From contig PDHQ01000015.1 in assembly GCA_003339415.1 (NCBI GenBank), positions 124,001-188,000 of the forward strand: a stretch of 64,000 nucleotides of DNA, written 5' to 3'. The notes beneath the pieces were generated by a model. It ran no database searches. It was not told the DNA's origin and saw only the letters and a list, made by a program, of their open reading frames with translations. Of the stretch, positions 43,906-56,541 are shown piece by piece (positions within the stretch are counted from its first letter, which is position 1; every line of letters begins with the position of its first letter). The position numbers and the translations under genes were made by a program. Source of the stretch: Ophiocordyceps camponoti-saundersi (nom. inval.) (taxonomy: Eukaryota > Ascomycota > Sordariomycetes > Hypocreales > Ophiocordycipitaceae).

Positions 43906-45918
43906 TTAGAGCACGGCCATAAAGGCAGCGACTCCAGCAAAGAGAGCAACGACGGGCACGCTGTTGGTCTGCGCCGCGGCGGTGGGAACAGCCGACTGGG
44001 CAGACGAGGACGAGGCAGCAGTCGGCACGGGAGCGTACGACGCCGACTGCGACTCGGTCGGGACCGGAGCCTGAGATTCGGACTCGGAAGGCTTCTCCTC
44101 CTCCACCGTGCTGGTGGCCTTGGAAATCTCCGTCTTGCCCGGGCCGGGGACCTCGACCGTGGCCGTCACCTCCTCGTCCTTCTTCTTGGTGACGTAGACG
44201 ACTTCGCCCTTTGTCTCGACGGCGCCGGGCTTGGTCAGGGTGGTGAGGACGGTGTTGATCTGGTGGATCTTGACGTAGCTGGTCGTCGTGTACTTTACCG
44301 TAGACTCCTGGCCGTTGACCGTCACGACCTGGGTGACGGCCTTGACCTTTGTGAGCGTCTTGTACTCGACGTCGGTGGCCGTCGCCGTCATGCCTGGCTT
44401 CTCGACCGTGGACTGCACCGTGACGGGAACCTGGGTCTCAATCACCTTGGTGGTGTGGTAGGTGATGGTGCGCTCCTCGCCCTCGATCGTCGTCACCTGC
44501 GTCACGGGGTAGACTTTTGTGATGGTCTTGTACTCGACGTCGGTCGCGACCTCGGTGTGATCCGGCTTCTTGACCGTCGACTGTACCGTGACGGGCACCT
44601 TGGTCTTGATGAGCTGTGTCGTCGTGTACGTCTGCGTGTACACCTTGCCCTCGATCGTAGTGACCTGCGTGACGGGGCAGAGGCTGGTGATGGTCGAGTA
44701 CTCGACCTTGGTGGCCATCTCCGTCGTGTCGGGCTTCTGGACAGTGGACTGGACGGTGACGGGCACCTTGGTGACCATGACCTTTGTCGTCGTGTACGTC
44801 TGGGTGTGAACCTTGCCCTCGATCGTCGTGACCTGGGTGACGGGGTATTCCTTGGTGATGGTCTTGTACTCGACGTCGGTGGCAACCTCGGTCGTGTCGG
44901 GCTTCTGGTACGTCGACTGGACGGTGACGGGGACGGCCGTCTTGACGATCTTGGTGGTGGTGTACGTCTTGGTGTAGACCTTGCCCTCGATGGTGGTGAC
45001 CTGGGTGACGGGATACTCCTTGGTGATGGTCTTGTACTCGACGTCGGTGGCCGTGGCCCACTTGTCGGGCTGGGTGACGGTCTCCTCGTAGGTCTTGGGG
45101 ACGGCCGTCTTGATGATGCTGGTGGTGGTGTACGTGGTGGTGTACTCCTTGCCGGCGATGGTGGTCGTCTTGGTGACGGGGCAGACGGTGGTGATGGTCT
45201 TGTACTCGACATCGGTGGCGGTGGCCGTGTGGTCAGGCAGCTTCTTCGTCTCCTCGATGACGGTGGGGACGACGGTCTTGATGAGGCTGGTGGTGGTGTA
45301 GGTGATTGTCTTTTCCTCACCGGCGATGGTCGTCACCTTGGTAACGGGGCACAGGCTCGTGATGGTCGAGTACTTGACATCCGTCGCCGTCGCCGTCTTG
45401 GCAGGGCCGGGAACACTCTCATAGATGGTGGTGGGGATCTTGGTCACGATGGCGCTGGTCACCGTCTTGGTCGTCACGTACGTGCTCTCGGGACCGGTGA
45501 TGGTCTCCTTGACGGGGCAGAGAGAGGTGTAGGTGACCTCGATCAGCTTGGTGGTCACTCCAGTGACGGTAGGGCCAGGGACGGTGACGACGCCGCCGCC
45601 ACAGCCGTGACACTCGGTGATGGTCAGCGTAGACGTGGTGAGGTCAGTTTTCCAGTACGTCCTAGCCAGGGGGCGGGTTAAGGAGTCAGCCTCATTTTCA
45701 ATGTTGATCAACCACCCGTATCAGGGGTATATAATCGGGGAAACAACTCACGTTCCCTTATCCGTCACAGTCGACGTTACGGGGCAGACGGTGGTGGTAG
45801 TATACGTGACCATGGTGGTAGTCTCGACATCAGTCTTCTTGTTATACCCTTCATCCGGCTTGACATAGTCACCCAAGGCCGAAGCGGCCAGGGCCAACAG
45901 AGCAAAACGATACACCAT
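43906..45918 (-). CDS. GPI-anchored cell-wall protein with seven 56-residue repeats
   Basis: Exons (minus) 45918-45752 and 45661-43906 with a 90-nt intron give 640 residues. A signal peptide (about 1-16, MVYRFALLALAASALG) is followed by Thr-rich sequence and then seven tandem 56-residue units of the type (E/K)Y-x-TIT-x3-PVTQVTTI-x-G...TYTTT...ATDV. After them comes a Ser/Thr/Pro/Glu stalk and a hydrophobic tail NSVPVVALFAGVAAFMAVL without basic residues, the pattern of a GPI attachment signal. It should be transferred to a GPI lipid in the ER and end at the plasma membrane or wall, heavily O-mannosylated. Function may be adhesion or wall structure; no lectin or enzymatic domain is seen. The opposite strand shows a long open frame produced by the repeat composition. 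Confidence 0.87.
44263..45370 (-). repeat. 168-bp coding tandem repeat
   Basis: Seven in-frame units of 168 bp encode the 56-residue repeats of the wall protein. Units 3-6 are the closest to each other (PVTQVTTIEG core); the first two and the last are more diverged. Confidence 0.92.
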
Positions 45919-48577
45919 GACGGCGTTGAAAACGAAAGGGGGGGCCCGCACGAAAAAAATGACAAGAGCGAGAGAGAGAGAGGAGAGAGTGTGTATGAGG
46001 AAGAGGGAGATGAGAAGAGAAAGCCGAGTGACGTGGGGGGTGGGGGAAAGCGAGGGCAATAAGTAGTTGATAACGAGAGAAGACGGCAGGGGGAGGGAAA
46101 ACAAGCCGCTCGGCTTTGGTCTCTCGCGAGGCCGGCACTCTTCTGGCTTGGAGAGAGGGAGGGGGGGGGCGGGTTGGTCAGACTATTCAGACAGACTGAT
46201 GGCCAAAGCAAAGGAGGAAAGGAAAAGAAGAGCTAGGAGAAACGGGGGTGGGAGAGAGATCGGCCCAGGACTTATAAGTGCGTGCTACTGCAGGCCAAGG
46301 AACGAGAGGATGCGCAGTTCAGGCACGGCAGCTCTCTCACTCTCTCTCTCTCTCTCTCTGTCTGTCCGTCTCTCTCTCTCTCTCTGTATCTCTCTCTTCC
46401 CCCCCTCCCCTCCCTCTCACCAGCCGATCCAACCGTGCGCCGCGGCCGAGAGGGAGGGGGGGGGGAAGGACATGGGTTGGCGTGCATGAGCATCATGTGT
46501 ATTTTTCTTATTCCTTGTTCTTCTTTCTTATTTTTTTACCTGATTTTATCTATATTTTCTCTTCTTATGCGTGTTATTCTTTTGGTGACGGGCGCGAACG
46601 ACAAGGGATCGGACCTGAAGTCGTCCCGGGGGGGGGCGTGTATGAGATGGGTATAAGAGGGAAGAGCTGCATGGTATCCGTAGATGGTTCCGCGGGCGGC
46701 GTCAAGAGAAAAAAAAAAAAGGTTCCTATCCCTGACGCTGCTTCAGCCTTGGTTGGACTGGTGACATGGGGGGGAGATGTGTGAGTGAGAGTGAGAGAGA
46801 GAATAGAGAGGCTGTAGGAAGTAGAGTACAGACGGGTTGAAGAAGGTTGATGGCGATGTTGTGCCGGCTGTTCTCTGAGGTATCGGGGAGGAAAAAAAAA
46901 AAGACTGGGATGAAGAAAATATAGGGAATAAAAAGAATTTACATACATACAGCCGCAGTGACGATAAGAGAGGAGGCGAGACACGGGCCAAGGTTCGACG
47001 TCAAATCACAGGCCACGTGTGTCGGGGGGGACGATGAGTGTACGGGGTGTGAGTACAGTTCGGTATGTTACGGATGGATGTACGGAGTATAACGAGTATA
47101 ACAGCTACGGATATGAGTGTGTGTGCATGTGTATCTGTATGTGTATCTGTATGTGTATCTGTACGGATGTGTGAAGACGGACGGACAGGCAGACACACAC
47201 ACACACACAAGTTCGCGAGGCAATGGACACGGCAGCAGAGAGAGGGGGGTGTATGTATGTATGTGTATGCATGTGCTTTGTGTAAATGTATATATGCATG
47301 TACGGATATGTAAGTGTGTGAACAAGCTCGTTATATCCGTACTCTACGGATTATTCCCCCATCATATCCATATCCATATCCATCCATCCACAACATAAAG
47401 ACATATGTAAACAGCACAGCACAACCTCTCACTCAAAAAAACCCCAACAACGAGAAAAAAAAATCCATCCTCCCATGGCCGTATATAAGTCGTAACCATG
47501 TATCCCTATCCCCAGTTGCCATGGTCAACATGTCTCGGATTTTCCTCACATCAACCCCCATCAAGGATAGACGTCGAAGCTCAATAAAAAGGAAAAGCAA
47601 AGATAAGAAAAGCAAGTGAATAGAAGAATAGTAAGAGAGAATTGGGGGAAGGAAGAAAAAGTGGCGTTTTTTTAGGGGGGGTGCGTCTGCTTTGCGTCGT
47701 GGGACTGGGGACTGACTGACTGCAACCGGGGATGGATAAGACAGAGACAGAGACTGAGAAAGAGAGGCAGGATTTCTCTTCCTTTCCCTGTTTTTTTTAT
47801 ACGAGGTTCTTTTTTTTTCTTCGGCTTTCCTTTCTTTTTCCTTTTCTTTTTCTTTCCTAGTACGGGATGATGGGCACGGATAGGTTTAGTTAGTTGGCCT
47901 TCTATCCATCTTCCTGCTTGATACCGTCTAGTCTTGCCACCCGTTTCTTGTGTTGGGTGAAGCTTACCTACAAGCATACTATATACTGACGGTGACAGTG
48001 GCTCTCTCTCTCTCTCTCTTTCTCAGTGTGTGTCTTTTTCTTTCGTATACCAATATGTACATAATTGTCCGATTACACACACAACACACATGCATACATA
48101 CCTAGGTACCTACATACATACATACGGATACACTTCAACCAGACGCAGCAATTGCGTGCGTATCCGTCTGCATGTCTGTATGTACATACATACCTACGGA
48201 TACATATATACTCATTTATACACGGATAGCATGTCAGTTGTGTACCCTCGTGTAATCCGTACCTATGTATACCCGTATATCCGTATAATTTGTCAGTATA
48301 ACACAACTTCTTCACAAAACATCCAGATCAGAAAGGGAAGCTCTCAGCCGCAAAAGTGACCAGACTCTAATCCCTGCTTCCATCTACTTACTTACATAGG
48401 TACTTACTTACCCGATCACGGTCCCTCTTCTTCAAAAAGCCTTACTTACTCACTTACTGACAGACTTACAAAGATATCACAAGTGGAAAAAATGAACTGA
48501 ACTGACTGTATCCCGAGGCAACCCCCGTCCGTCTCCTCGGTTTCTTCCACTTTTTTGTCTCGCTCCAGCTGACGGCA

Positions 48578-48580
<3 letters not shown>

Positions 48581-48614
<34 letters not shown>
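48581..48614. repeat. GAT trinucleotide microsatellite
   Basis: Uninterrupted run of GAT units followed at about 48,655-48,695 by CT/CTTT tracts. Confidence 0.9.
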
Positions 48615-48615
<1 letters not shown>

Positions 48616-50041
48616 CAAGGGTGAAAAAAAAGGCGTCTGTCGCACAGCCTATTTTCTCTCTTTCTCTCTCTTTCTTTCTCTCTCTCTCTCTCTCATATGT
48701 CACTTCATCCCTACACACACGCACACTATCCGGATAGGTTGCTGACCCTCCATGTCGATCAACCAACAAAGTCTCTCTCCTCTCACCATTTTTCCCCCCC
48801 TTCCCTGCCTCTCTTGTTTTTTTTTTTCGTTTCCCGCTTTGCTTTGGCGTGTGCCGCCTGTGAGTTGAGGCAAAAGCAGCTCGCCGAGAGCGACCGACCG
48901 ACCGCTGCACTCACTGCCATGCTACATACATACGTACGTACATACTATATGCATGTGTAGAGTAGGTAGATAGGTAGGTATGCTGTTGCTGCTATAGTCA
49001 TGAACGAGTATGTCCCATGCTCGATACGCCTTCGGTGCTTTATGTACTCTCCTTGTGTTGCAGCGCATTTACACTTACATACATACATACACATGTACAT
49101 ATGATGCACACACGCATATTACCTACTTGCTCCCACGGGCATGCTATGAGAGGCTTGACTTTGATATAGGTATATCCATATATACATACATACATACACA
49201 CCTCTACGGATATACATAAATCTATATTTACCTCTTCGTATTTCTCCTATCATACGGATACATCATACCTACTCTACTCTATCCGTACATCTCTCCGGAT
49301 ATTTACTATTACTATTACTATATCCGTATACGGTTATATATAGGTGTATCATCGTAGGTATGTATGGTAAATCCTCACCCCCTCCCTTCCTTATCAAAAC
49401 TCCCACCAAGTTATAAACCATAACCTCGACTCACAACTGCGCTTAGCTATCTATCTCTCTCTATACCATCTCTATCCCTCTCTCCCTCTCTACCTCTTCC
49501 ACCCATCTTCACACCTACCTACCCTACCCTACCTACCCCCAATCTAACCGGATATCCGTAACCGCACTCTCACACATCCCTACAGATTGCCTGTTCTTTT
49601 TCCACAACATCAGCTTCGGACAAGGTCATCCAAGGTATTCCCCATCCCCTACATAGCATCCGTACATGACATATACATACACACGTCCCTCGTCAGCCAG
49701 CCAGCGAGAAGTAACAAAAAAATAAACCGGCCCGTCCGTGGCTGGGAACATCCCCGAAGATAAAAAAGACAAGTCAGTGAGACAAATCTATACGAGCCCG
49801 CTGCCGCATCCAGAGACAAGAAGAAACATTTTCTCTCTCTTGTTTTTTTGTTTTCTTTTCTTTTCTTCTCCCTTCCTGCCGTCCTCCTTAATCCATCTCC
49901 CCGACATGTTATCCGACATACATACATACATGCTATACCGGTTGTAGACCACGTCCACGTCCACACACACGCCCACACACGCATACACACCCCTAACACG
50001 GGTTGCCGGGCATCAGCACGTCCGTATACGTAGTGATCGTC

Positions 50042-50077
<36 letters not shown>

Positions 50078-50909
50078 ATGAGAGACGGAGAGAGAGAAAA
50101 GAATGAGAGAATGAGAGAGAGGGTATCCCGTATGTAGAGTCGCATTGTCGTACTACCACCACTTCAACCCGCATCACCTTGTGCATGCTTCCAACGCGGC
50201 CGACCTCGTATTCCGTTGCCTCTCATCGTGCAACTGACATCACTTTTTTTTTCTCCCCTTGTCCCCCCTCCATCCCTCCCTCCCTCTCTCTCTCTGCTTC
50301 CCCTTCCCCTGATCCATGCCTTAGCTTCTTCCACCACCACCACCACCACCACCATCTCCTCTCTCTCTCTCTCTCCTCTCTTACATTGTATCTCTTAGCT
50401 CGATTCACAACTAACCGACCCCCAAAAAAAAAAGTCCGAAGTCCAGCCTTTTCTCTCTCTCTCTCTCTCTCTTCGTCTCTCCCACCCACTCACTAGATCT
50501 GCCCACAACTAAACTTGATCCCTGAGATGCTGTAAGACGGCCGCGTCCCAGCCATTTTTTCCTTCTCCTCCTCCCCCCCTGTTTGTTATTCTTCTTCCTC
50601 TTCGTCTTCTTCTGGCTGGCACACCGCAACCCCCCCCTCATCGTTCCCGATGATCCCTCCCCTATTTTTCATGTACATCTTCCACCATCCATAACCTATT
50701 CCCTACATACGAACACGGATCCTTTTTTTGTTGTTGTTGTTTTCTTTTCTTTTCCTGCTGCTGCTGCTGCATCACCTACTGCAACATGCATATCCGGAAG
50801 TCAGGTCCAACTTCCACCCATCCTCTCGGCTGTCGTCCTAACTCGGGCGCCAACCTCCCTCCCACAGGGCTTTTTCATGCATCTTTCTCGCCCGGCCAGA
50901 CCTCACTCA

Positions 50910-51140
50910 CCCCCCCCCCCCCCCCCTTCGCTCCCCAAATACCCACAAACAGCCCACCCCCCCCCCCCCCCCACACCCAACCACAGCCAACACGTGCAGC
51001 GGGGCTGGACAGCCNNNNNNNNNNCCTTCCTCCCCTCCTTCCCCCTGCCGCCCCTACTCCGCCCCCACCCCCCCCCCCCCCGGTCTTTTTCCTGCTTCTT
51101 TCCCCCCCCCCCCCACCTCCCCCCCCCCCCCCCCCCCCCT
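50910..51140. repeat. C-rich tracts around a 10-N gap
   Basis: C runs at about 50910-50928, 50957-50972, 51068-51080 and 51104-51139 surround ten Ns at 51015-51024. Same pattern as the two other gaps of this window. Confidence 0.9.
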
Positions 51141-51780
51141 TTTCGTACCGTACATACATACATACAGCCAGCCCCAGCCCCAGCCCCAGCCCAGCCTGAG
51201 TGCAACGTGTGCCTCGTGTCTCGCAAGTCGCCGTTTTATTACATGCGCGCACTTGCAGCTTTTTACTGTCTGTCTGCTTTTCTGCACTGCCGGCCCGTCC
51301 TGCCAACAGGTCCGTTGACTGACCATCCATCGCCAGCTCAACCTCCTCTCTTCGGATCCGAGTGCAGCTGTAGAGACACGGAAGAGGCAGAAACAGAGAC
51401 AGACGGAGAGACTCACTGGAGAAAAGAAATATGATATGTACAACTGAGGGAGGGGGGGGGGCGGGAAAAGGGATCGATACCGAAGCAGAAGAACAACAAG
51501 AAGTAGGGGGGGAAAACGACTGCAGCACGTACAGTATCCTCTTCTTCTACCCTCCAACATCTCTCTCTTCTTCTTCTCTCCCCCTCCCCCCCCCCTTGTA
51601 GCCCTTCTCTCGTCGAGAAATCGGGCTTGTAGATTTTAGAGACTTAGAAAGAAAGAAGGAAAGAAAAAATAATTCATATAAACAAGTATGCTGCTTCGTG
51701 ACTTCGTTAAACCCCCTCCCAAGTCAAATATCGTCACCGCCGCCTTCCCCCATGATCCCCTCAGCCCTGACACAGGCCGC

Positions 51781-53704
51781 TCAGCTCGCCGCGTAAGCTT
51801 GCGAAGCGTCCAGCAGCAGGCTGGCCACGAGCCACGCACCGTTGAACGCTGCCATCATGTAGAAAGGCGCTCCGTGTGACAGCCTGTCAAACAGTACTCC
51901 CCCGACCTTGGTCAGGATCAGGATCGCAGCCCCCCCACAGAGCGAATACACGCCGGCAATCGATCCCTTGAGCCGCACCCTGGACGGCGAAGACGACGGC
52001 TCGCTTTCGGCCGGCGCAGATACGAGCGGGTCCGACTCCGCCGCCTCGTCCTCGTCCTCGGCCGCCATCGACGACGGCTCGTCCCCGACCGCTGACCGCG
52101 GCAGATCCGCCTCCAGCACGCCCTGGCCCAGCGATCCCAAGCTACAGACAATAGCTCCGATCTGGCTGACGCCGATGAGGGCTACCACCAGCAGAATCAC
52201 CGGGCTTCCCCCCCGCCCGTCCACGTCGCTGACCTCTGGGCTCGACAGGTGCGGCAGTATCATATAGCCGATTATGCCAAACGAACTGGCCGCCACGACA
52301 GGGTAGTTGACCCGTCCGGTACGGCCTGACAGATAGCCAAACAGCGGCGCGCACACCAGACCCATTAGTTGCGCCACTCCCGTGAGGATCGACGACAGCA
52401 CGTAGGCCGCCCGACATTCCTTCTTCAGCTCCGGTGACGGATCGTTAGGCGATCCGCGGCAGAAGCCATTGTCAATAAAGTACGTATTGACGAGCAGGGG
52501 AATGAAGAGGGAAATGGCCACGGTAGACGCCCTCGCCACGAAGCCGCCGATATAACCGATGGCAATCTTCGAGTCCGTCAAGCCGAGCCAGACAGAGTCC
52601 TTCATCAGCCGGAGGTAGGGAACCACGTCCTGCAGCGGCAGTGTCAGCTCACGCACACACACAAGTCACGGACAGCAGGAAAAAGGGAAAAAGAAAGAAG
52701 CAAAACTTACCCTCTTCGTCCTTGCATGCACACCGTCCGAGTCCAGCTCGTCGAGGGCATCGTACCGGCGACGAATACCAAAGAGCGCCCGCCAGCCCTT
52801 ACCCTCTTCGCCTCTCAGGTTGCGTAAACCGATGGATACGAAGAGGGCGACGGCCAGAGACACGGCACCGACCACGTAGAAGCTGTACGTCACCGCCTCT
52901 CCCGGTGTCACGCCGTCAAGCCCGCCGAACCTGGCCGGCAGCGGTAGGAACAGCGCCAGTGAGACGAGGGCGCCGCAGCCCGTAAAGGCGCCGACGAAAC
53001 CGGCCAGCGCCGACGGCTTTCCCGGCTTGGCCCTCGGCTTGGCCGCCCCGTCCCACGTCGTCGGGCTCCTCGAGCGCTCCTGGGACAGGGTCCTCGTGTA
53101 TCTCTCGGGCGTGATGGTGGCTTCGGACTCGACAGAAAAGGCGGCACTGAGCCTCACATTCGGCTTGATGATCCGCGAAGGCGGCCCGGAAGCAACCGTC
53201 GCGGCGTCGGCCTCGTCCGTCAGCGAGGGGAGTATGGCGGTGACCATGGTGGCCCTATGCGTAGACGTCGTCCATCGTCAGCAACTCGCGGTCTCGTGAG
53301 GGCAGTAGCAGCAGGACTCACGAAGCCGACGCCCCTACAGCGAAGAACAGTCGCGCGAGCAGCAGCTGCGGATACACGTTCCGAGCCTGAACGAAGACAG
53401 CCAGCGCGACGCCGATGACGGCGTAACCAATGGTAGCCACCCAGCGGACGCCGAGTCGATCCGAGACGAGGCCCCAGGCCGGACAGGCGACGAGGGCGAC
53501 CAGCTCGTCGGCAAAGCCCAACGTACCGACGACATCGCCGACGTTGTCCTTTTGCCCAATCAAGTCGGTGATGACGAACGAAACGGAGCTATTGAGAAAG
53601 ACGAGAAAGGAGATGGAGAAGAGCGAGACGCCCAGCAGATACGTCACCGCCTGGGCCGTCGTTGCCGACGCCGAGAAGGGCAGGAATCGCGAGACTGACG
53701 GCAT
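51781..53704 (-). CDS. MFS transporter
   Basis: Exons (minus) 53704-53322, 53254-52711 and 52629-51781, introns of 67 and 81 nt, give 591 residues. Segments such as TYLLGVSLFSISFLVFLNSS, GLVSDRLGVRW (loop between segments 2 and 3) and QLLLARLFFAVGAS belong to the first half. A long hydrophilic insertion (PSLTDEADAATV...RSPTTWDGAAKPRAKPG, about residues 133-190) follows segment 4. The second half starts at GLTDSKIAIGYIGGFVARAS and has a further acidic loop (AAEDEDEAAESD). No substrate can be assigned; it is not a sugar porter or a drug-antiporter type I recognise. Start taken at the first ATG (MPSVSRF). Confidence 0.85.
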
Positions 53705-54182
53705 CGTCAATCGTCGGGCGAAGCGTCGTTTGTCCGAGCCCTCATGGCGAGAGGGAGGGACTGTTTATTGGGCGGCGGGAGGAGCAGCAGCCGTTGTTTA
53801 TTAGCTTGCCGCCCCAAAAGCTCTAGGAGCATGCCAGAAGGTTTTAGCGAGCAACGGTCGCGGACGGGGGGGGCTGTGTCTGTGGCCTGACGCGGCGGGT
53901 TATCTGGTTTACGTAAGCCGCCTCCATTCCAGCGCATCGCGGCATCGCGGCATCATGCATGTCACCAACATTGATTGCTCCGACTCAGTCTCCGAGGCAC
54001 AAACGATGGACCTCGGCCTTTTTTTTCCCTCGACACCTTCTTCTTCTGCTTCTTCCATTCGACTTGAGATACCTGTACCTACAAATACATGATGATGATG
54101 ATGATAATACAACTAGGTACCTACCTGCTACCTACCTATATCGGCAGATACTAGGCACGTAGCAGGTACGCAAACGCAACGC
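53705..54182. other. spacer between MFS transporter and Arp8 genes
   Basis: Both genes are on the minus strand. A GAT tract lies at about 54090-54104. No gene seen. Confidence 0.6.
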
Positions 54183-56541
54183 TCACCACGACCAAAGCAC
54201 CTTGTGATGCAGCGTCCGCGCCCCCAGCTTCTCAAACTCAAACGGCGTGATCCAAGAATCGTTGGTGGGTAGCTTCGAGAACACGCTGGCGCCCTTCCAA
54301 GCCACCACCTGCTCGTCCATGTCTCTGGCACTTCGGCTCACCAGAATCTTGTCGACCAAGTCCGGCCGCCGAGCCTTCAGCTTCTCCTCCAGCACGACGG
54401 TGAAGTGGGATATCTTGGCGCCCCCGCCAATCACCATGATGCTGCCGAGAAAGTCACGCAGCTTCTTGTCGTCGCCTCTAGCGGCGTTCTGGATGCTCGT
54501 GAGTATGGCAATGTCCAGCGGCGCAATCGGCAACACCGCTTCCCTCTCTATCGCCATCGACGCCGCGCTGCGTTCCGCCACGCCGTCGACCGCTGGCACC
54601 TGTAGAGTCTGCGACGCCTGACCCGGAACGGGAGTGCCCGCCGCCCGGCTTCCGCTGGGCGCGGGACTATCGCAGCCCAGGCCGTCCTTGCCGCCGGACC
54701 CGAAGATGTAGGGTGCCGAGATTGGCGTGCCGCTCCCCTCTGGTGCCGGCGATCCCGCGTGCGACACGGCGGGCGTACCATTGAGGCCAGCCTCGACCCG
54801 GCCCAGAAAGTTAAACGGCTGTGACTTCTCCTTGCTAGGCGTCGACACGTCGGGTACCGCCGCCGCCTGCGGAGCGCCATTGGTCGTCGACGTCAACGAC
54901 GGCTTCACCAGGGCCAGTATGGCCAGCTGCGCTGCCGACGAAGGGTCGTCGGGTATGTCGACGTCGTATGCATTGTACGACCGCTCGACCAGCTTCCGCC
55001 GCCCCCTCAGCTTGGTTTCGTTGTCGAAGATGGACGGCTCAAAGACGCCCATACCAGAGAGGATGACCTCGTCGTAGGTCTTGAACGCGTGCTTCTTCGT
55101 AGGCTCGTTGGGCGCCCTCACGTGAAAGTTGTAGAGCTGCACCGACACGTCCGCCTGTGACATGGTGCAGTGCTTCATCTTCAGCTCCTCGGCCAGCAAG
55201 AAGTCATAGCGCCGCTGCAGATTGATGTTCTGGTAAGGAAAGTTGTCGTAAAGCATCATCTTGATGAACGTCTCGGTAATGTCGTAGCCGCCGTATTTGA
55301 GATTGACCCGAGAGTCGTCGATGCAGAGGCCGTCCTCGACGCACGACACCGACGTCTTTTGAGCGCCAACGTCGACGACGCAGGCCTGTGTGTAGCCGGC
55401 TCCGAAGGTGGCCGCCATACTCTCCTGAACGAAGCATATCTTGCTGAATTCGAACCACGTCATGGCCGAGCGCAGCATCTGCTCCACGTAGTGCTTGTCG
55501 TACAGGTCTGGAATAACAAAGACGCAACTGTACTGTTGCCACTCGCTGTTCGTCTTCAACCCGAGCTCCTGTCGCAGTGCGCGGTCCAGCAATGTTTCAA
55601 AGTCATCGTAGAGATGCTCCTGGCTCGAGTAGTTGTCTTCGTTCCACAACCCGTGCCGGATGGGCCACCACGTCTTGAACTTTGGGTCCGAGTCGTCCGG
55701 CACGCGCAGGGCGTCATTGCCGATGAAGCACGAAGCCGGATATTCCGGGTCGTCCAGCTTCTTGATGTCTGTCCAATCGATCTCGAGAGGGTCATTGTGC
55801 TTCTCAATGATATCGGGCTCGGTTCGGCGGTTGAATGTCTGAACAAGTTCTTTGGAGTTGGGTAGCACCTTGCGCTTGTTTGCGCGCATCTCCGTCTTGA
55901 GCTCCCCGCACATCCTCAGGTATCGTTTCGTCCACTCTTCGCCGTACTGCTGGTCCGTCGTCTTGGCCTCCATCTGGCGCCGCGGCAGTGCCTCGTACAT
56001 TTGGGACTCTGACTGGGGGTATTTCGTGCCGATGACCATGGGGATGGTCTTGGGCAGGGCATCGCTGGCGAAGCCGATGCGAAGGTTTTGACTACCCGGG
56101 TGGATGACGATGATCCTCGACGGGTCGATGGCACCCGATGGCGTCGCCGCACCATCTTCTTCGACAATTTCGGCCGGTAGGGGAAGGGAGATGTCGCCGG
56201 AAGCGGGCTTTGAAAGGAGCCGATCGCGATCGCGGGCGGTTTGGACAAGACGGTCGCGCGTCGCATCGTTCTGCAGTCGGAGGGCGAGGATCTGATCATC
56301 GCGCTTCATATAGTCGCTAGTCTTCCGATCAGCGGATGCGTTTCGAGACATGCCGAGTTACTCACGTATAGTAATTCTTCTGATTGATGGGCGTGACATC
56401 AGGCCAGCTCGTCAACTTCATGCCATTGTCGGTCCTCTCCAACCCTGCGACGACCCTTTGTCAGCCCACGGCGCATTCTGATGTTAAGAGGGGAATCGAA
56501 CCCTCTCGGAGGAGAACCCTCTCGGAGACCTTGCCGACCAT
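54183..56541 (-). CDS. ARP8: actin-related protein 8, INO80 complex
   Basis: Exons (minus) 56541-56502, 56444-56366 and 56316-54183 with introns of 57 and 49 nt give 750 residues. The two small 5' exons encode MVGKVSERVLLREG and LERTDNGMKLTSWPDVTPINQ, then DYMKRDDQILALRLQN. The actin fold follows: IIVIHPGSQNLRIGFASDA (phosphate-binding region), QESMAATFGAGYTQACVVDVG, EDGLCIDDSRVNLKYGGYDI, and C-terminal GGGAKISHF and WITPFEFEKLGARTLHHKVL. A low-complexity insertion (about residues 530-620) is expected for Arp8. Arp8 is a DNA- and histone-binding module of the INO80 chromatin remodeller in the nucleus. Starting at 56351 instead would drop the conserved N-terminus. Confidence 0.93.

Larger units (their letters stand above)
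45919..51780. other. 5.8-kb gene-free tract of simple repeats
   Basis: I find no gene here. The tract is full of (CT)n, CATA/TACA, CA, GAT and C runs, plus a 10-N gap at 51015-51024. The word ACGGATA or its complement occurs fourteen times by hand count between 46,675 and 49,559. Open frames within it encode only low-complexity peptides. It may serve as a long upstream region for the wall-protein gene, or carry non-coding transcripts that cannot be recognised by eye. Confidence 0.55.

Noticed and set aside
44263..45681. 472-codon open frame opposite the wall-protein gene
   Set aside because: Mirror of the 168-bp repeats; composition-driven Leu/Asp/Gly-rich peptide with no domain.
46278..46784. 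open frames over CT repeats at 46.3-46.8 kb
   Set aside because: Encode Ser/Leu low complexity from (CT)n and have no homology or splice support.
50583..51434. 283-codon open frame across the C-rich gap
   Set aside because: Proline-rich only because of C runs and it crosses undefined bases.
56480..56541. perfect B-box GGTTCGATTCC on the minus strand with a nearby 14-bp duplication, suggesting a tRNA
   Set aside because: It is the junction of Arp8 exon 1 and intron 1; the duplicated part encodes the SERVLLREG region.
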